A stretch of DNA of 64,000 nucleotides from Danio rerio (GCF_049306965.1 NC_133184.1:7302501-7366500), one strand, 5' to 3'; positions 1 to 11,930 are shown, numbered from the stretch's first letter. Numbers and translations: made by a program. Notes: generated from the letters alone by a model not told the origin.

Positions 1-1424
1 ATTTTTTTGGTAAAATATCCTAATCTAGAGGCCTTTGCCTTTCATATAAGCCACTTGTAGAAATCAAGTTGTTGTTTCTAAAACTTGGATAGGCGACAAG
101 ACTTTTGTCTCGCAGTGTAGTGTGATTAAAATGACTAATATCAATTGTAGTATGTATTACAGGCCTATTTTTTAATTCCTGGTATTTGTCTCGCATCTTG
201 AGGGTTAATGTCCTGTTCGTAAATTCAGCAAAAACTAAAGTCCTATTCGTAGACTAAGCTCTTTGTCGCAGTCTGCTTTCATTCATATGCTCATCTCTTC
301 CATATCAACTCTACAGCCAGCAGTTTACTCCTATATCCATCCATTTGTGGCTGGTTGTGTAACTAAAAGCAGTGCTATCTTAGACATGTGCCTGCGTGAT
401 AACTTTTATTCTCTGTTGATTTGCAACAAACTCTTTCATTTCGGTTTCTCTGTTTCACAGAAAAGTTTGCTTCACAAGAACTCGTGGGCTGAAGATAAAG
501 CTGAAATCATTTAAAATAGAGATGGTTAATCACAACCCACACAGACCACTTTTTTAATTCAGCTTAAGCCAGATACAGTGTTACATAAGACAATTTTTCT
601 GAAGTCTCCTGTCAATATTATTTTAGGCTTAATTATGCGTTATGTAATCAAATTACTCTAATCAATCCTTTTTGTAATCTACGTCATTTGCGCTTCATTT
701 CACATTAAGAACAAGGCTAAAAAACAAACCACAGATTAACATTGACTACCACACAATGTAACATTTCCTATTATTTATTTAGAATTTTATTTGAGCAGCT
801 CATGTGGGGAGGGAATGCAAGGCACAAACAGCTATTTGAGATATTTCATTAAGCTGACGATTACATTGTAGTTGTATTAAGTAGTTTGACATACTGTATA
901 AACACACCGTCCTTGAGAAGTCAATTCTGACCATAAACTGAACACAACAGACGCAATGAATATCAAATTTGCACACACACATGACTTGTATTTCACACTT
1001 CTGCCATTAATGAAATATCAGACCTTCAATGATATATACTGTAAAGTAAGCTTCAGAGAAATCAGGCTAAAATCTCTACTTCTATTTGGTATATAGTTTT
1101 GTGTGTGTAGTAAAGCATTCAGTACATAAAGTACACACTTTTGTGAAGGCATAAATGGTGGACATATTTAATATGAGTGGTTTGAATGTTTATGTATAAC
1201 AAATTAATAACTTTTCTTTCAATGTAACCTTAAGTATGTGAGGGATTATTTAATTAATCAATAATTCTAGACTTTCTTCATGAATGAACAATTCATACAT
1301 TCAACAAATATTGGAAATTTGTTAAAAACACCCAAAAGCAGTGAACTGGCTTTACTGCAAAACAACAACACCACCAACAAAAAACAGTTTGGAACAACCC
1401 AGGCTTTTTCTGAAAACGTACGGC
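1..1424. other. AT-rich intergenic DNA downstream of creg2
   Basis: No coding frame, RNA gene or recognisable transposon end was seen. Short ORFs here have no family features. Confidence 0.5.
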
Positions 1425-2070
1425 TATATAAATTTCTGGAGATCGTGAAATACGTCCCAAGAGCTACGTTTATTAGCAGTTTTTTGTGAATCCACCAGAG
1501 GGCGCTGTGTACTTTTTGAGATCCCAAATTTCTTTTGGTAATGCCATTCGCACCTGCTGATCTCACGTAAACCCACCAGAGGCCGATGTCGACTGACTGA
1601 ACAATCGACTGACCCACCCTTATCCATGTCTAAACCCAACCAATAGTGTTTTCAAAAGCACCAATTGACCGGCGTACACCCAGTTTCCTAAACCCAACCG
1701 ATATCAAAAGCAATCAAAAAAAAAAAAAGAAAAGAAAAGCCCTCGTCTGATTTTTACCATGTTTTCAGGTTTTACCACATTCTCACCCAGTTATTTACTT
1801 GTTTATTTCATTTTTTTGGCTTCTGTTTTTGTCTTATCAACTTTCTAGAAACCATACACGCATCGTGATTAACTCCTCTCTGCATCTCAAGTCGGCCAAC
1901 GTACACAGCGAGCTAATGGACAAGTTGGTAACAGTGACAAAGTCGTCCATACAAGGGTAAGCAGTCAGCTGGTAAGCGAGAAAAGGAACGATGTCATAAC
2001 GCCCCGTAGCGTTCTTTTTACAGTAAAGACGAAATGTAGCCAAACGTACTTCTGGCTACATAATTTGCAA
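1425..2070. repeat. Interspersed repeat in creg2 3' flank, related to 14390-14915
   Basis: Shares an ordered set of blocks with 14390-14915: CACCAGAGGGCGC, GACTGACCCACC, CCTAAACCCAACC, CATCTCAAGTC, GGTAACA and GTAGCGTTC. Both copies lie in + orientation. The family is not recognised. It may fall within the creg2 3' UTR. Confidence 0.6.
1802..1807 (-). promoter_or_regulatory. Possible creg2 poly(A) signal
   Basis: AATAAA on the minus strand, about 395 nt after the creg2 stop. It sits inside an interspersed repeat; sequence alone cannot show use. Confidence 0.3.
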
Positions 2071-2201
2071 GCTCCAGAAACAGATATAGGGCAACGTTTT
2101 CAGAATGAGCTGGTTTGGAAGTAGCATGAAGAGCGTAACCACCTTCTGTCAATAATCAGTTCAGCTCTGCTTTTTGGTGATAGGATGCTGCCGTTTTGGC
2201 C

Positions 2202-2343
2202 TCAGAAAGGTGTTGCTTTGAAATACTCTTCAAGTGGAACGACAGACACACCACCGAACCAGTCCTGAAGCCAAACTTGCTGCAAAACCATCTTCATGAA
2301 GAACCACTGATGTCCAGGAGGCCACTTCTTCATGACCGGATGC
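2202..2343 (-). CDS. creg2: creg2 coding exon 4 (terminal)
   Basis: Acceptor GTGTTTAG, then [27 protein letters not shown] and [11 protein letters not shown], then TGA. It matches the C-terminal block of CREG2 (HPGMRKWP, WFFMKM, EEYFKA). Confidence 0.95.
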
Positions 2344-5300
2344 CTAAACACAGCAAAAACACTCAAATGAATTCAAACAAAACTTTGCAAACACACTGCT
2401 CACCCTAATAAAAAAAGATTTTGATATGCTTAATACCAATGGCATCAGCAGTACCTATAGACCAGTGGTTCTCAAACTGTGGTACGTGTACCACTACTGG
2501 TACGCAGGCTTCCTTCTAGTGGTACGCGGAGGAGTGAAATATGTCATGTACATGTTACACACATGTAAAAATGTATCAAAAATGATGTATATAATATGTC
2601 ATATATGACATATAGCCTATATTTCTGAGGTAATCAGCCACGTTTTTTTTTTAAATGTGCAGAGGTGTAGCTGTTTTACTGGGCCTACTACGCTATTGTA
2701 TTTCAATACTGCTTATGTTGGTGGTACTTGGAGAGACAATTTTTTCCTGAGGTGGTACTTGATGAAAAAGGTTTGAGAACCACTGCTATAGACCATTTCA
2801 ATGCACTCATGTCTTTGGCCCATAAACATTTCCTGCTTGTTATAAAACAATATTTCAAACACTGTAAGAAGAGGCAATCAACCCTAAGTCAATGTTAAAA
2901 CAGCTAACATAACATTATTTATCAGTATGTGGCTCTTTTTGGATTCTCAGAAGCTATAGAAATTAATAATAATGTAAAACAGGAAATACGTTGGGACCAC
3001 TGGATTTGTTTACATCCCTCAAAATGGTAACTTGGGTAAAAAATAAGTGTGCAATTGCAGGTAAAAAAACTTAAGAGTGACAACTTATTAGCTTATAAAA
3101 TATTTGATAAATATATTTATAGTTATGTTGACTAGAGCAAGCCTTCCTGAAATATTTCAAGAAAGTTTTAGCACTTTTTAGTTGCAATTACTATTTTACT
3201 AGCTTGTTATTAACACATAACATGTCTAGTATGTTGCTAGCATGTTTTAACATCTTGTTAGTGTTGGGGAATTCATTGTGTCTTGATGAATTTCTGATAA
3301 ATGTATTATGAATGTATTCGAACTCAGGTCGGCGGCGTCGTAGCACAACGTGCTGACCACTGGACCACAATGGCACTATTTTGTCCATTTTTATAACCAT
3401 TTTTGTTATCTGCAGTATTACTTTACTTACAATTGATGACTTAATCTTTTTCTACCCTTTTTAGATTTCTGATCAAGTTATGTCAGATTTATTAATGTAG
3501 TGAATCATCTGATTTTCATTGAGCAGTTATAATATTCGTTAAAATTAATAAGTCGATCTCTTATATTCACTAAGGTGCCGCTGTTTGCGGTCGAATGATA
3601 GCTACATTATCATTAACCTGCAGGCTGCCTTTTGCTCACGGGGCTGCGAGAAAACAAATAAAAAGAGCATGGCTGCGGCAAAAAAATGAATAAAAAGAGT
3701 GAGGCTATAGTCAAATAAATAAGTAAATGAAAAAAAGTGCGACTGCTGGGAGTGCAAGCTGCTAGGGACACCGGCTCTAGCGGCCAAAAACGGACCGGCC
3801 CACTGGGAATTCTCCTGGTCCTCCCAATTAACCAGTCTGGGCCTGCTGTACTATACATACACTTGACCAACACAGTCAGACATAGAAGAACACTTCCCAG
3901 CTTAGCTTTAAAGGGCCACGAAACCCCCCTGTTTCAGCAGGGTGTTTTCACACCTCTAGTTTTGAAAAAGTCAGGAAAGTGGGTGTGTCCAGCTCTGTTT
4001 AGGGGGGAGTTTCGGAGGAGGGAAACAGGGAAGGTACATGAAAATTTGAATAAAAATGGGAGTGTCAGTTTGGGCACACGCTGATTTTTACAGTCAAAAC
4101 AAACACAAAGACGCAGAGGAGAAAGACAGTGACTGTGTTTACATGGACATCAGTAATCGAATTATTTGACAAATTATTAAATGGTGGACTTTAACTGCAG
4201 TTTGGCTCTTTCATTCAGGAATTTCATTTATGCCCCTTGTGACAAACGAGATATTTGATTCGAGGAACTGCTGAAAGCGTGTATTTTTAATGCAATGTTT
4301 GATACCGCACGGCGAATGAGAGAAAAAAAATCCTCTGCATTTCTCTGAAACTTAGATGCACTCGGCGGGTAGCACCAGAAAGCCGTGTGTGTTATACCGG
4401 TCACAAAATGCGGCAAAAATCCTAAATGACAGTGATAGTTTGATTGCGGCGTTTACATGTTTACACAGATTTTTCAGTCTATAATATTGTAATGATAATA
4501 ACGCCCTGTAAACTTTATTAACTTAGAAATCCTTTGACTAAGGTCCGTTTTTAAACAATGAGAGTACTGCTGACGATATGAACTAACTTTGCCTCTGAAC
4601 AAACAAAGACCACTGATCGCTTATTTCTGTAGACTCACTTCCAAATCTGTAGAGACAGGACAATCAACACCAATGGAGCCACGTCTTTATTAAAAAGAGA
4701 CGAGCAGCAAATTTAGATTTCACCATTTTCAGATGAGAAAAGCTCTCGGGTAAAAAATTATCCTTAGAAACTTTTTTTGTCGCATGCACTGTAATCTACA
4801 CGCGAGTCCAGCTGCGCTCTCATAGCGGAAAAATTAAAACAAAACCTTCCTTGCAGCAAATTATAAAAGCAACACTGACGACCTGTATCTCCGAACAATT
4901 CTTCTTCTACCACTTGTTTTGGCAACACAATGCGGCGCCTCTCTGCCATCTGAACACTGTACAGGTACAAACAGTCTTGGAAGCTATCATGCATATTAAA
5001 TAAGTTGCAATAGAGCGCGCTGATTGGTTTAAACAAAGCCTTTCTCATGAATGAATGCAGCACACTCAGAGACGTCACGAAGTACTCCCAGGAATAGACA
5101 GCTGGTCTACAAGCTGGAATACACGCAAGTACCTAATCGGCGTGATGAAGCTTTAAAAGTTAGTTTCAAACCGGAAGAACAAATTTGCTCGAAATAACGC
5201 AAAAAAAACAACCAATTTTCACTTTTCAGTGTCCTAATAGTGTTTATAGCATTCTAGGACACAAGTATGACAGTAAACAGCTCAAAAAATGTGTTTTGGT

Positions 5301-8300
5301 GTTTTGTGACCCTTTAAAATGTTTTCATTGCATTCACAGCTTTGTGTTTGTATTATATCGTTACCTGGAGAACATGGCTTCTTTAGCAAAATCAAGCTCC
5401 TCTGGTTCCACCTCCACCATCTTACCAGTCAAAGTGAGTCTAGCGCACCTGGGGTCTTCAGGGTCATAAACCTGCTTCCTTTTGAGGAAAATGCACAGGA
5501 AAACACATTACTGTCCAACACAATTATGTATTCAATGTAATAATATTAATACAATTTATTTGAGGTGCCTTTTAAACCACTTAAGGACATCGTACATAAA
5601 GACTCAATAAATAAAACAATACATAACTATAAATGGTCAAAACAAAACTGAAGTTACAAAATAACAGCAATAAAACGACACAAACAGTAATCAAGGTAAT
5701 CTAAACTAAATGTAACGGATAATCTAAATAAGTTTTCAATTGAGCTTTAACCTGGCATAATGAATCTGATTCACCTAAAATCTTCTCACTCAACCATATG
5801 TAAGTAGTAGTGGTGTCACATCGAAATCGATCGAAATTTATGCTCAATTTCGATTATCGAATTAAAAAATAGAATCGTCGATGCTGCCACGCCCCCATGT
5901 CACGTCAGCTTGGCTAGCCAAGCGGGAAAAAACAGGCTTGTTGAAGTGCTTGTTAAACTGCAGACGTAGGAGACCCGTCAACAGAGCTTAAATCCTCTCC
6001 TCTTTCAATGAAGTCGCCGGTGTGTAAGCATTTTGGATTTCCAGTGAGTTATGTTGACAACGTTCATGTTGTCGACAAAAAAAAACACAGTTTTGCAAGC
6101 TCTGCTATGTACGTATTACGTACGGTTCGTCCGATAGACAACACCGGCATCGCGATTCTCCGCCTGCCCCCGTTGCAAATCAGCTCACGAAAAGTACACA
6201 CTCAGGCCCTGTTTACACTGTCTTTGTCTTTAAATGGCATTTTAAAACGACAACGATTTGACATCCACAGCGGCGTGTAGCATTTCTAACCAGCCCTCCT
6301 TCCTCTCTACCTCTGACACACACACACACAGACACAGACGCGCACACACACAGCCATGGGCTCGAGACAGCGGGTTCAGGTAGTCAGAGGATCACTTAGT
6401 CATTTTAGCGAACACCTCAGATACTGTTGGCTGGTTCCTGTTGGTTGTGCGTCTTTTTTACCGACGCCATTATAACGACACAGATCACTGCCTATTCACG
6501 AGTCCCGCAGAAAAAGTGATTGACAGGTGGTAATTATGTGTGTATCTTGCCTTTATTCATTTACTGTATGATTTGTTTATGGGCAAAACAAAGACCATGA
6601 AGGTCAGGTAGTTTAAACGGTAGGCTACAAATAATTAATTGGTCATTAATTAATTAATTATTCATAATCGAAAATCGAATCGAAACGTGCCTTTAGAATC
6701 GAAAATGTAATCGAATCGAGGATTTGGAGGATCGTGACACCCTTAGTAAGTAGGGATGTTCCGATACAGCATTTTAACCTCTGATACAATACCGATATTG
6801 CAGCCTCCAGTACGAATCAGTACCGATATAAATCCGATATCAGCACAAATCATGAATACTTTTACCTATTTTGTTGAGTGGAATGTATGAACGGCTAGAT
6901 CAAACTGAGAACAAAAGTCAGCAACAGTAATTATGGAGAAAAAACAACCAAGTTATTAAATATTGGTTGCATAAATGTGAACCTAAAAGAATATATAAAA
7001 AAGAATTAAAGAATAAATATTAAGATCCTGAAAAATATCTAAATTGAATAAACAAAATGATATATTTTTTAAAGTGCAAAATACTAATTAAAGGAACTCA
7101 TTAAACATTAATAATAAAGAAACGTAAGAAAAAAAAATTGTTAACTGAACAACTGCTAAAGATTGAGTGTCCAAAGTTTCAATTTCACACACAGCTTCTT
7201 GATGAATGTTTGATCCAGTAGGTGAACACACCTGCAGAAATCTCCCTCTGCTTCAGAGAAGGTTAGGGAAGCAAAAGGGAAGCTGCGGAGGTCAGTTACA
7301 GTGTTGTCCATTGGCGTGACATAGAAATAAGGAACACCAGTGCTGTTGTCTGCTGGACCGTCACTGACTGAGAAGATGTTGCCAAATGGAAGTCCTCTAA
7401 TCTAAAAAGACATAAGGGATAATCAGCATCCTAAAATAAGCACTGTTTTTAAACTTTATCATTAGCCCTAAATAGTGCAAAACGCTTAAAGGGATAGTTC
7501 ACCAAAAAAATGAAAGTTCTCTGATAGTTTACTCACCCTCCACTTGTTCCAAACCATTTATTCATTCATTTTCTTTTCAGCTTAGTCCCTTTATTAATCT
7601 AAGGGTCGCCCACAGCGGAATGAACTGCCAACTTATCCAGCATGTGTTTAACAATGCGGATGCCCTGCCAGCTGCAACCCATCCCTGGTAAACATCCATA
7701 CACACCCATTCACACTCGGACAATTTAGCCTACCCAATTCACCTGTACCGCATCTCTTTGGACTGTGGAGGAAACCGGAGCACCCGGAGGAAACCCACGT
7801 GAATGCAGGGAGAACATGCAAACTCCACACAGAAATGCCAACTGACCTAGCCGAGGCTCAAACCAGCGACCTTCTTGCTGTGAGGCAACAGCACTATCTA
7901 CTGCGCCACTGCGTCACCTGTTTCAAACCAGTTTAAATGTATTTGTTCTGCTGAACAAGAAAGAAGATATTCGTAAGATTGTTGTAAACCGGTAACCACT
8001 GACATCTAAAGCAGGAAAAAAATAATAATACGAGAGTCAGCGGTTACTGATTTCCAACATTCTTCAATATATTCTACTATAACATGACCTGCATGTGTTG
8101 CAGCAGGAAAAGGAACAAGCTGAGGTCTAAAAGGGTCTGCGGGGTCGGTAAGGTCTTCAGTGTTGACAATAAATGCTTATTCAAGCAGTTTAGACAGGAA
8201 TTTATTACGTATTTATTTATTTATATTTTGTATTTGTGGTTTACATTTTAAACTTTTTGGGAAAATGAGACCAAAGCACTGTCACATCACTGACCTTGAT

Positions 8301-8316
8301 TTTCAATACAAATTCA

Positions 8317-8359
<43 letters not shown>

Positions 8360-8376
8360 AAAAATAAAAAAAAAAA

Positions 8377-8455
<79 letters not shown>

Positions 8456-9819
8456 GTTACAGGTGTTAAAATCATGTAATAACAGGCCATGGAACAGCTT
8501 AGAAGCCAATTGTCCAATTACTTTTACCCTTAACAAGTGGGAGGCACATACGCAAACCTGATTTGGATGTACAGTTGAAGTCAGAATTATTAGCCCCCCT
8601 GAATTAATTTCACCCCTGTTTATTTTTTTCCCCTAATTTTGTTGAAGATTTTGGGAAGATTGTTTTAGCACATTTCTAATCATAATAGTTTTAAAAACGT
8701 ATTTCTAATAACTGATTTATTTTATCATTGTCATGATGACAGTAAATAATATTTTACTTGATATTTTTCAGGACACATTTATTTATTTTTTTATTAAATT
8801 ATTTTTATTATTTTTAATTAAAAACTGCTTTTATTCTAGCCGAAATAAAAATATAAGACTTTCTCCAGAAGAAAAAATATTATCAGAGATACTGTGAACA
8901 TTTCCTTGCTCTGTTAAAAACCATTTGGGAAATCAAATTTGGGAAAACGAAAGGGGGCTAATAATTCTGACTTCAACTGTTAATACCCTCAAATTAAATT
9001 AGTTTAATTTCAAATCCATCGTGTTGATGTAGAGAGCCAGAAATGTTAGATTTGTGTCGACGTCCTAATATTTATAAAAAATAATTATGTTAAAACATTG
9101 GTTTATATTTTCCAGAACAACACACCACAGAGTTAAGGGACCAGAAAAATAGCAATCTATAAACATGTGTTGTAGTTTAAATGAGGAAGATAAACATGCG
9201 TTATGGATGTGACAAAAAAAGTATCCGAGTTTGCAGTCTACACATGCTTTGTGAAAATTCTGTGAATTATACTGCACAACACAAAAACAATATTGTTAAT
9301 CAAAAGGATAAAATAGGTCTCGCTATATAGAACGAAAATTATTGATTTAATTTTATTTAATATTTCTGCATTTATGAGGAAAAAGTGTTGTTATGGATGT
9401 GACGTCTCTCCATTATGGATGTGACAGATGTGAAATATCCACATGTGTGACTTTGGTAAATGAAATATAATTGTTTGAAAACATAGAGACATTTTTGAGT
9501 ATTTCTAAAGTACTGTAAAATACAAGAAAACACAAAAAACATATAAAAGATTTCCATATTTTGGTGAAATCTTTTTGCATTTGCATGGAATTGCTCATAT
9601 ATATAAACCTCTAAATGCCGTCTGAAATTTTCTTCTAAAATGATCATTTTTATCAGACTACTGTGTGTAGGTTCAGTTATTTCACTTTTATGGCAAAGGA
9701 TAAGTCATATTCATGGTCTTTAAAGTGAAATAACTCAACATAAACAAAGGAGGCTGAGAAAAATTTTAATTTTCGATGGAAATTTCAGATGGCATTTAGA
9801 AGTTTTTGCATCTGAACAA

Positions 9820-9869
<50 letters not shown>

Positions 9870-11481
9870 CATACATACAGTTGAACTCATAATTATTAGC
9901 TCCCCTGAATTATTCGCCCCGTTTATTTTTTCCCCCCCAATTTCAAAGAGATGTTTTCAACACATTTCTAAACATAATAGTTTTAATAACTCATCTCTAA
10001 TAACTGATTTATTTTATCTTTGCCATGATGACAGTAAATAATATTATACTAGATGTTTTTTAAGACACTTTTATACAGCTTAAAGGGACATTTAAAGGCT
10101 TAACTAGGTTAATTATGCTACTAGGCAGGTTAGGGTAATTAGGCAAGTTATTGTATAATGATGGTTTCATGATGGTTTGTTCTGTAGACTATTGAAAAAA
10201 GTTAGCTTAAAGTGGCTAATAATTTTGTCCTTAAAATAGTGTTTAAAAAATTAAATACTGCTTTTATTCTAGCCAAAATAAAGCAAATAAGACTTTCTCC
10301 AGAAGAAAAAATATTATTAGACATACTGTGAAAATTTCCTTGCTCTGTTAAACATCATTTTGGAAGTATTTAAAAAATAAAAATAATAATTCAAAGTGAG
10401 CTATTAATTCTGACTTGTATATAATCTTTAGCATTTACTTATGCATTATTAAAATCTAAATTCATGCTTGTTAACATTAGTTAATGCACAGTGAGTTATT
10501 AACTAGCATGAACACACACTGTAATAAGTGTATGGTTCATGGTTTTTTAATGTTAGTACATTTACAAACATTATCTAATACAAACTTACTGTAAAGTGTT
10601 ATCTAATATATGTAGTTTTTTAATAGAAACTATATAGTTGTTTTGGGGGGGTTTCTGGTTATATTTTTAGGGCTCTCATTGGTTGCATGTTAAACATATC
10701 AATGGAAATGAGTCCCAAAACACACTGGACCAATAAATGTACTTGTTGGTTAAAATTTGATGGCTTACAAAGTTTTATGGTGTTTGTAGGGAAAATTGTT
10801 TGAACTTCTGATGGCCTATCTTGTCTTTTCAGCAGGGTGAGTGGAATAAATGCTATTATATTAGTAATATTGCATGTGCAGCACATGATGTTGGTGGCAG
10901 CATCTGTAGAGCTGCCAATGACTTCAAAAGTAAGTAATGTTATGCAAGTCTGAAGCGATGGTTTATTTATTTTTAATGTTTGTTGACAGCTGGTAGAGCT
11001 GCACAAAAACGTATCTCTAAACTGGCTCTCCGGTAGAACGACAAGGCGGTAAACAGCGCATCATCACCTGCTCAAGAGTGGAGAGGGTCGACAGGAACCC
11101 CCAGTCCCCCTGATGCGCCATGTATCGCGCGACTCTCGCTGTCTCCTCGTGCGGTGGCGTCTGGATGCTGGACGGCACCTTCACCTCCTCCATCCGATAT
11201 GAGAACACACGGGACGCGGACGACACATCCTCGCCTTTCGATATCTGCTCGGGCTTCTTCTCAGCCCCGTCCCGGTACACCGAGGACGGGTAGGACTGTT
11301 TCCAGATGCCGATGTTGTCGACGAGCACAGCGGGCGCCTCGTCCGAGTGAGTGTCCAGCTCCTCATCCGCCGCGTCCCCGGTAACAGCCCATGACACCGA
11401 GCTCCTGATGGTGTAGCTCTCGCAGACACAAAAAAGTGCCGTTAACGCAGTTACGAGGAGCATAGTGCTGTTGACATTCAT
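2202..11481 (-). CDS. creg2: CREG2, secreted glycoprotein of the CREG family (4 coding exons)
   Basis: Coding exons are 11068-11481, 7232-7401, 5365-5478 and 2202-2343. Together they give 840 nt, or 279 aa plus stop; human CREG2 is about 290 aa. Residues 1-22 form a hydrophobic signal peptide (core [14 protein letters not shown]). The N-terminal region has SSVSWAV, EELD and IWKQSYPSS blocks that match CREG2 rather than CREG1. The CREG domain follows, with [34 protein letters not shown], a DNST N-glycosylation site, [29 protein letters not shown] and FKATPF before the stop. All introns are GT-AG and phases agree (0, 2, 2). CREG proteins are secreted or endolysosomal and have an FMN-binding-like split-barrel fold but no known enzyme activity; that is family knowledge. 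The ATG at 11481 is taken as the start; an in-frame ATG at 11463 is the alternative. Confidence 0.95.
2463..2785. mobile_element. hAT-type non-autonomous element with perfect target duplication
   Basis: Starts CAGTGGTTCTCAAAC and ends GTTTGAGAACCACTG, flanked on both sides by the identical octamer CTATAGAC (2455-2462, 2786-2793). The hAT signature is TIRs plus an 8-bp duplication. It lies in creg2 intron 3, 118 nt before the exon 4 acceptor. Confidence 0.92.
3306..3376 (-). repeat. tRNA-like fragment (SINE head or tRNA pseudogene)
   Basis: On the minus strand an A-box-like TCCAGTGGTCAGCACG is followed by a B-box-like GAGTTCGAATAC at tRNA spacing. The acceptor stem is not complementary, so it is not read as a working tRNA. 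Confidence 0.55.
3912..5313. mobile_element. TTAA-target DNA transposon derivative (1.4 kb)
   Basis: TTAA at 3908-3911 and 5314-5317 flank imperfect inverted ends AGGGCCACGAAAC and GTTTTGTGACCCT. TTAA duplication is typical of piggyBac-like and related elements. No transposase frame was seen, so it is probably non-autonomous. It fills most of creg2 intron 3 and ends 48 bp from exon 3. Confidence 0.75.
5365..5478 (-). CDS. creg2: creg2 coding exon 3
   Basis: Acceptor CTCAAAAG, then [19 protein letters not shown] and [12 protein letters not shown]; donor GTAACG. Length 114 nt, phase 2 in and phase 2 out. A TTAA-flanked repeat ends only 48 bp beyond the donor. Confidence 0.95.
5808..6745 (+). 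mobile_element. hAT element remnant with BED-finger coding piece
   Basis: Ends TAGTGGTGTCAC and GTGACACCCTTA, with a perfect 8-bp duplication GTAAGTAG at 5800-5807 and 6746-6753. A short frame from 6008 reads [20 protein letters not shown], resembling the start of a ZBED-type hAT transposase, then degrades. Internally deleted; cannot encode a transposase. Lies in creg2 intron 2. Confidence 0.88.
6751..7000 (+). mobile_element. hAT-like 5' end fragment
   Basis: Begins TAGGGATGTTCCGATAC, followed by CCGATATTG and ACCGATATAAATCCGATAT motifs common at hAT termini in fish. The right end was not found. It abuts the duplication of the previous element. Confidence 0.5.
7232..7401 (-). CDS. creg2: creg2 coding exon 2
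   Basis: Acceptor TTTTTAG, then [27 protein letters not shown] and SEAEGDFCR; donor GTGTGT. Length 170 nt, phase 0 in and phase 2 out. NST is the family's conserved glycosylation sequon. Confidence 0.95.
7487..8075. mobile_element. Short palindromic MITE (AGGGATAGTTCACC family), split by a SINE
   Basis: The left part (AAAGGGATAGTTCACC, CTCACCCTC) and the right part (GAAGATATT, GTTACTGATTTCCAACATTC) are separated by the SINE at 7561-7918. Lies in creg2 intron 1. Confidence 0.7.
7561..7918 (-). mobile_element. DANA/HE1-type SINE
   Basis: The tRNA-like head (GCGCAGTAGATAGTGC, then GTCGCTGGTTTGAGCC) is at the right and the tail (TTAGTCCCTTTATTAATC, ATTCATT) at the left, so it reads on the minus strand. 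Imperfect 14-15 bp target duplications TTCCAAACCATTTA / TTTCAAACCAGTTTA flank it. Confidence 0.92.
8323..8450. repeat. (TA)n microsatellite
   Basis: Two TA runs separated by an A-rich stretch (8356-8378). The long Tyr/Ile ORFs through it are artefacts. Confidence 0.95.
8572..8979 (+). mobile_element. Tc1/mariner-like MITE (CAGTTGAAGTC family), copy 1
   Basis: Inverted ends CAGTTGAAGTCAGAATTATT and AATAATTCTGACTTCAACTG, flanked by TA-like sequence. No coding capacity. In creg2 intron 1. Confidence 0.85.
9075..9595 (-). repeat. Interspersed repeat with GTCACATCCATAACG motifs, copy 1
   Basis: The reverse complement is closely similar over about 500 bp to 45041-45649, including AGCAATTCCATG at one end, ACAGTACTTTA, TTACCAAAGTCA and several GTCACATCCATAA motifs. 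The far end is less well conserved. No named family recognised. Confidence 0.75.
9600..9815. repeat. Imperfect foldback
   Basis: AAATGCCGTCTGAAATTTTC pairs with GAAATTTCAGATGGCATTT, and TCAGTTATTTCACTTT pairs with AAAGTGAAATAACT, making arms of about 50 bp. Followed by (TA)n and CATA repeats (9824-9877). Confidence 0.7.
9878..10418 (+). mobile_element. CAGTTGAAGTC-family MITE, copy 2
   Basis: A diverged full-length copy starting CAGTTGAACTCATAATTATT, with the internal blocks TTAACTAGGTTAATTA and TTTCTCCAGAAGAAAAAATA; the 3' end is decayed. Confidence 0.8.
10430..10610. mobile_element. Degraded palindromic MITE related to 49478-49790
   Basis: Contains GCTTGTTAACATTAGTTAAT and ends near TTACTGTAAAGTGTTA, as in the better copy at 49478-49790. 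Confidence 0.6.
11068..11481 (-). CDS. creg2: creg2 coding exon 1
   Basis: Encodes the signal peptide, the CREG2-specific linker and the start of the CREG domain. It ends in phase 0 after STLEQ at donor GTGATG (11062-11067). The reading frame runs open to a GTG at 11487, but the first ATG is at 11481. The exon is GC-rich compared with its surroundings. Confidence 0.93.
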
Positions 11482-11930
11482 GAGCACCGAGCCCGTTCAG
11501 ACTGCATGTTTATTTCGCAACTATAGATCCAGTATGGCGTTACATGATCCTGAACGGAAACTTTGTTGGCTCTGAAACAGCGGCGCTGCCTGGACCGCCT
11601 GGGATCTGCAGTTATTTCATAAACAGGGTCTTGTAATATTCCAGAATCCAGATAAGAAATTGTGATGTTATTGATAGTACAACAAAGTATTTTCAGAAAT
11701 AAAATCAAGGAAAAGAACGAACAGCAAAAACAACAAAATCCTGCTTTTTGTTAGTTATCTTAATGTATAATAATGTTAATTTGGCATAAAAACATCAAAG
11801 CAGAATTAAATATGAACTAAAGGTGGTATTTTGGTATGAAATAAGTTTTTAAAAGTCAATATTGATAACCAAACATAATAACTGAATTCAAAGTGTTTTA
11901 TTAATATATTTTGGTATTAATTGTAGTATG
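11482..11930. other. creg2 upstream region
   Basis: Presumed 5' UTR and promoter side of creg2. No clear TATA box or repeat could be assigned. Confidence 0.4.

Noticed and set aside
3306-3376. Functional tRNA gene
   Set aside because: A and B boxes are present, but the arms do not pair as a cloverleaf and no Pol III terminator follows closely.
8160-8561. 133-codon ORF rich in Tyr/Ile, and its minus-strand partner at 8314-8517
   Set aside because: Both read straight through (TA)n; no conserved domain or splice context.
11154-11429. Arg/Pro-rich ORFs overlapping creg2 exon 1
   Set aside because: Other-frame shadows of a GC-rich coding exon whose correct frame matches CREG2.
11479-11487. creg2 start at 11487
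   Set aside because: That codon is GTG; the first ATG is at 11481.
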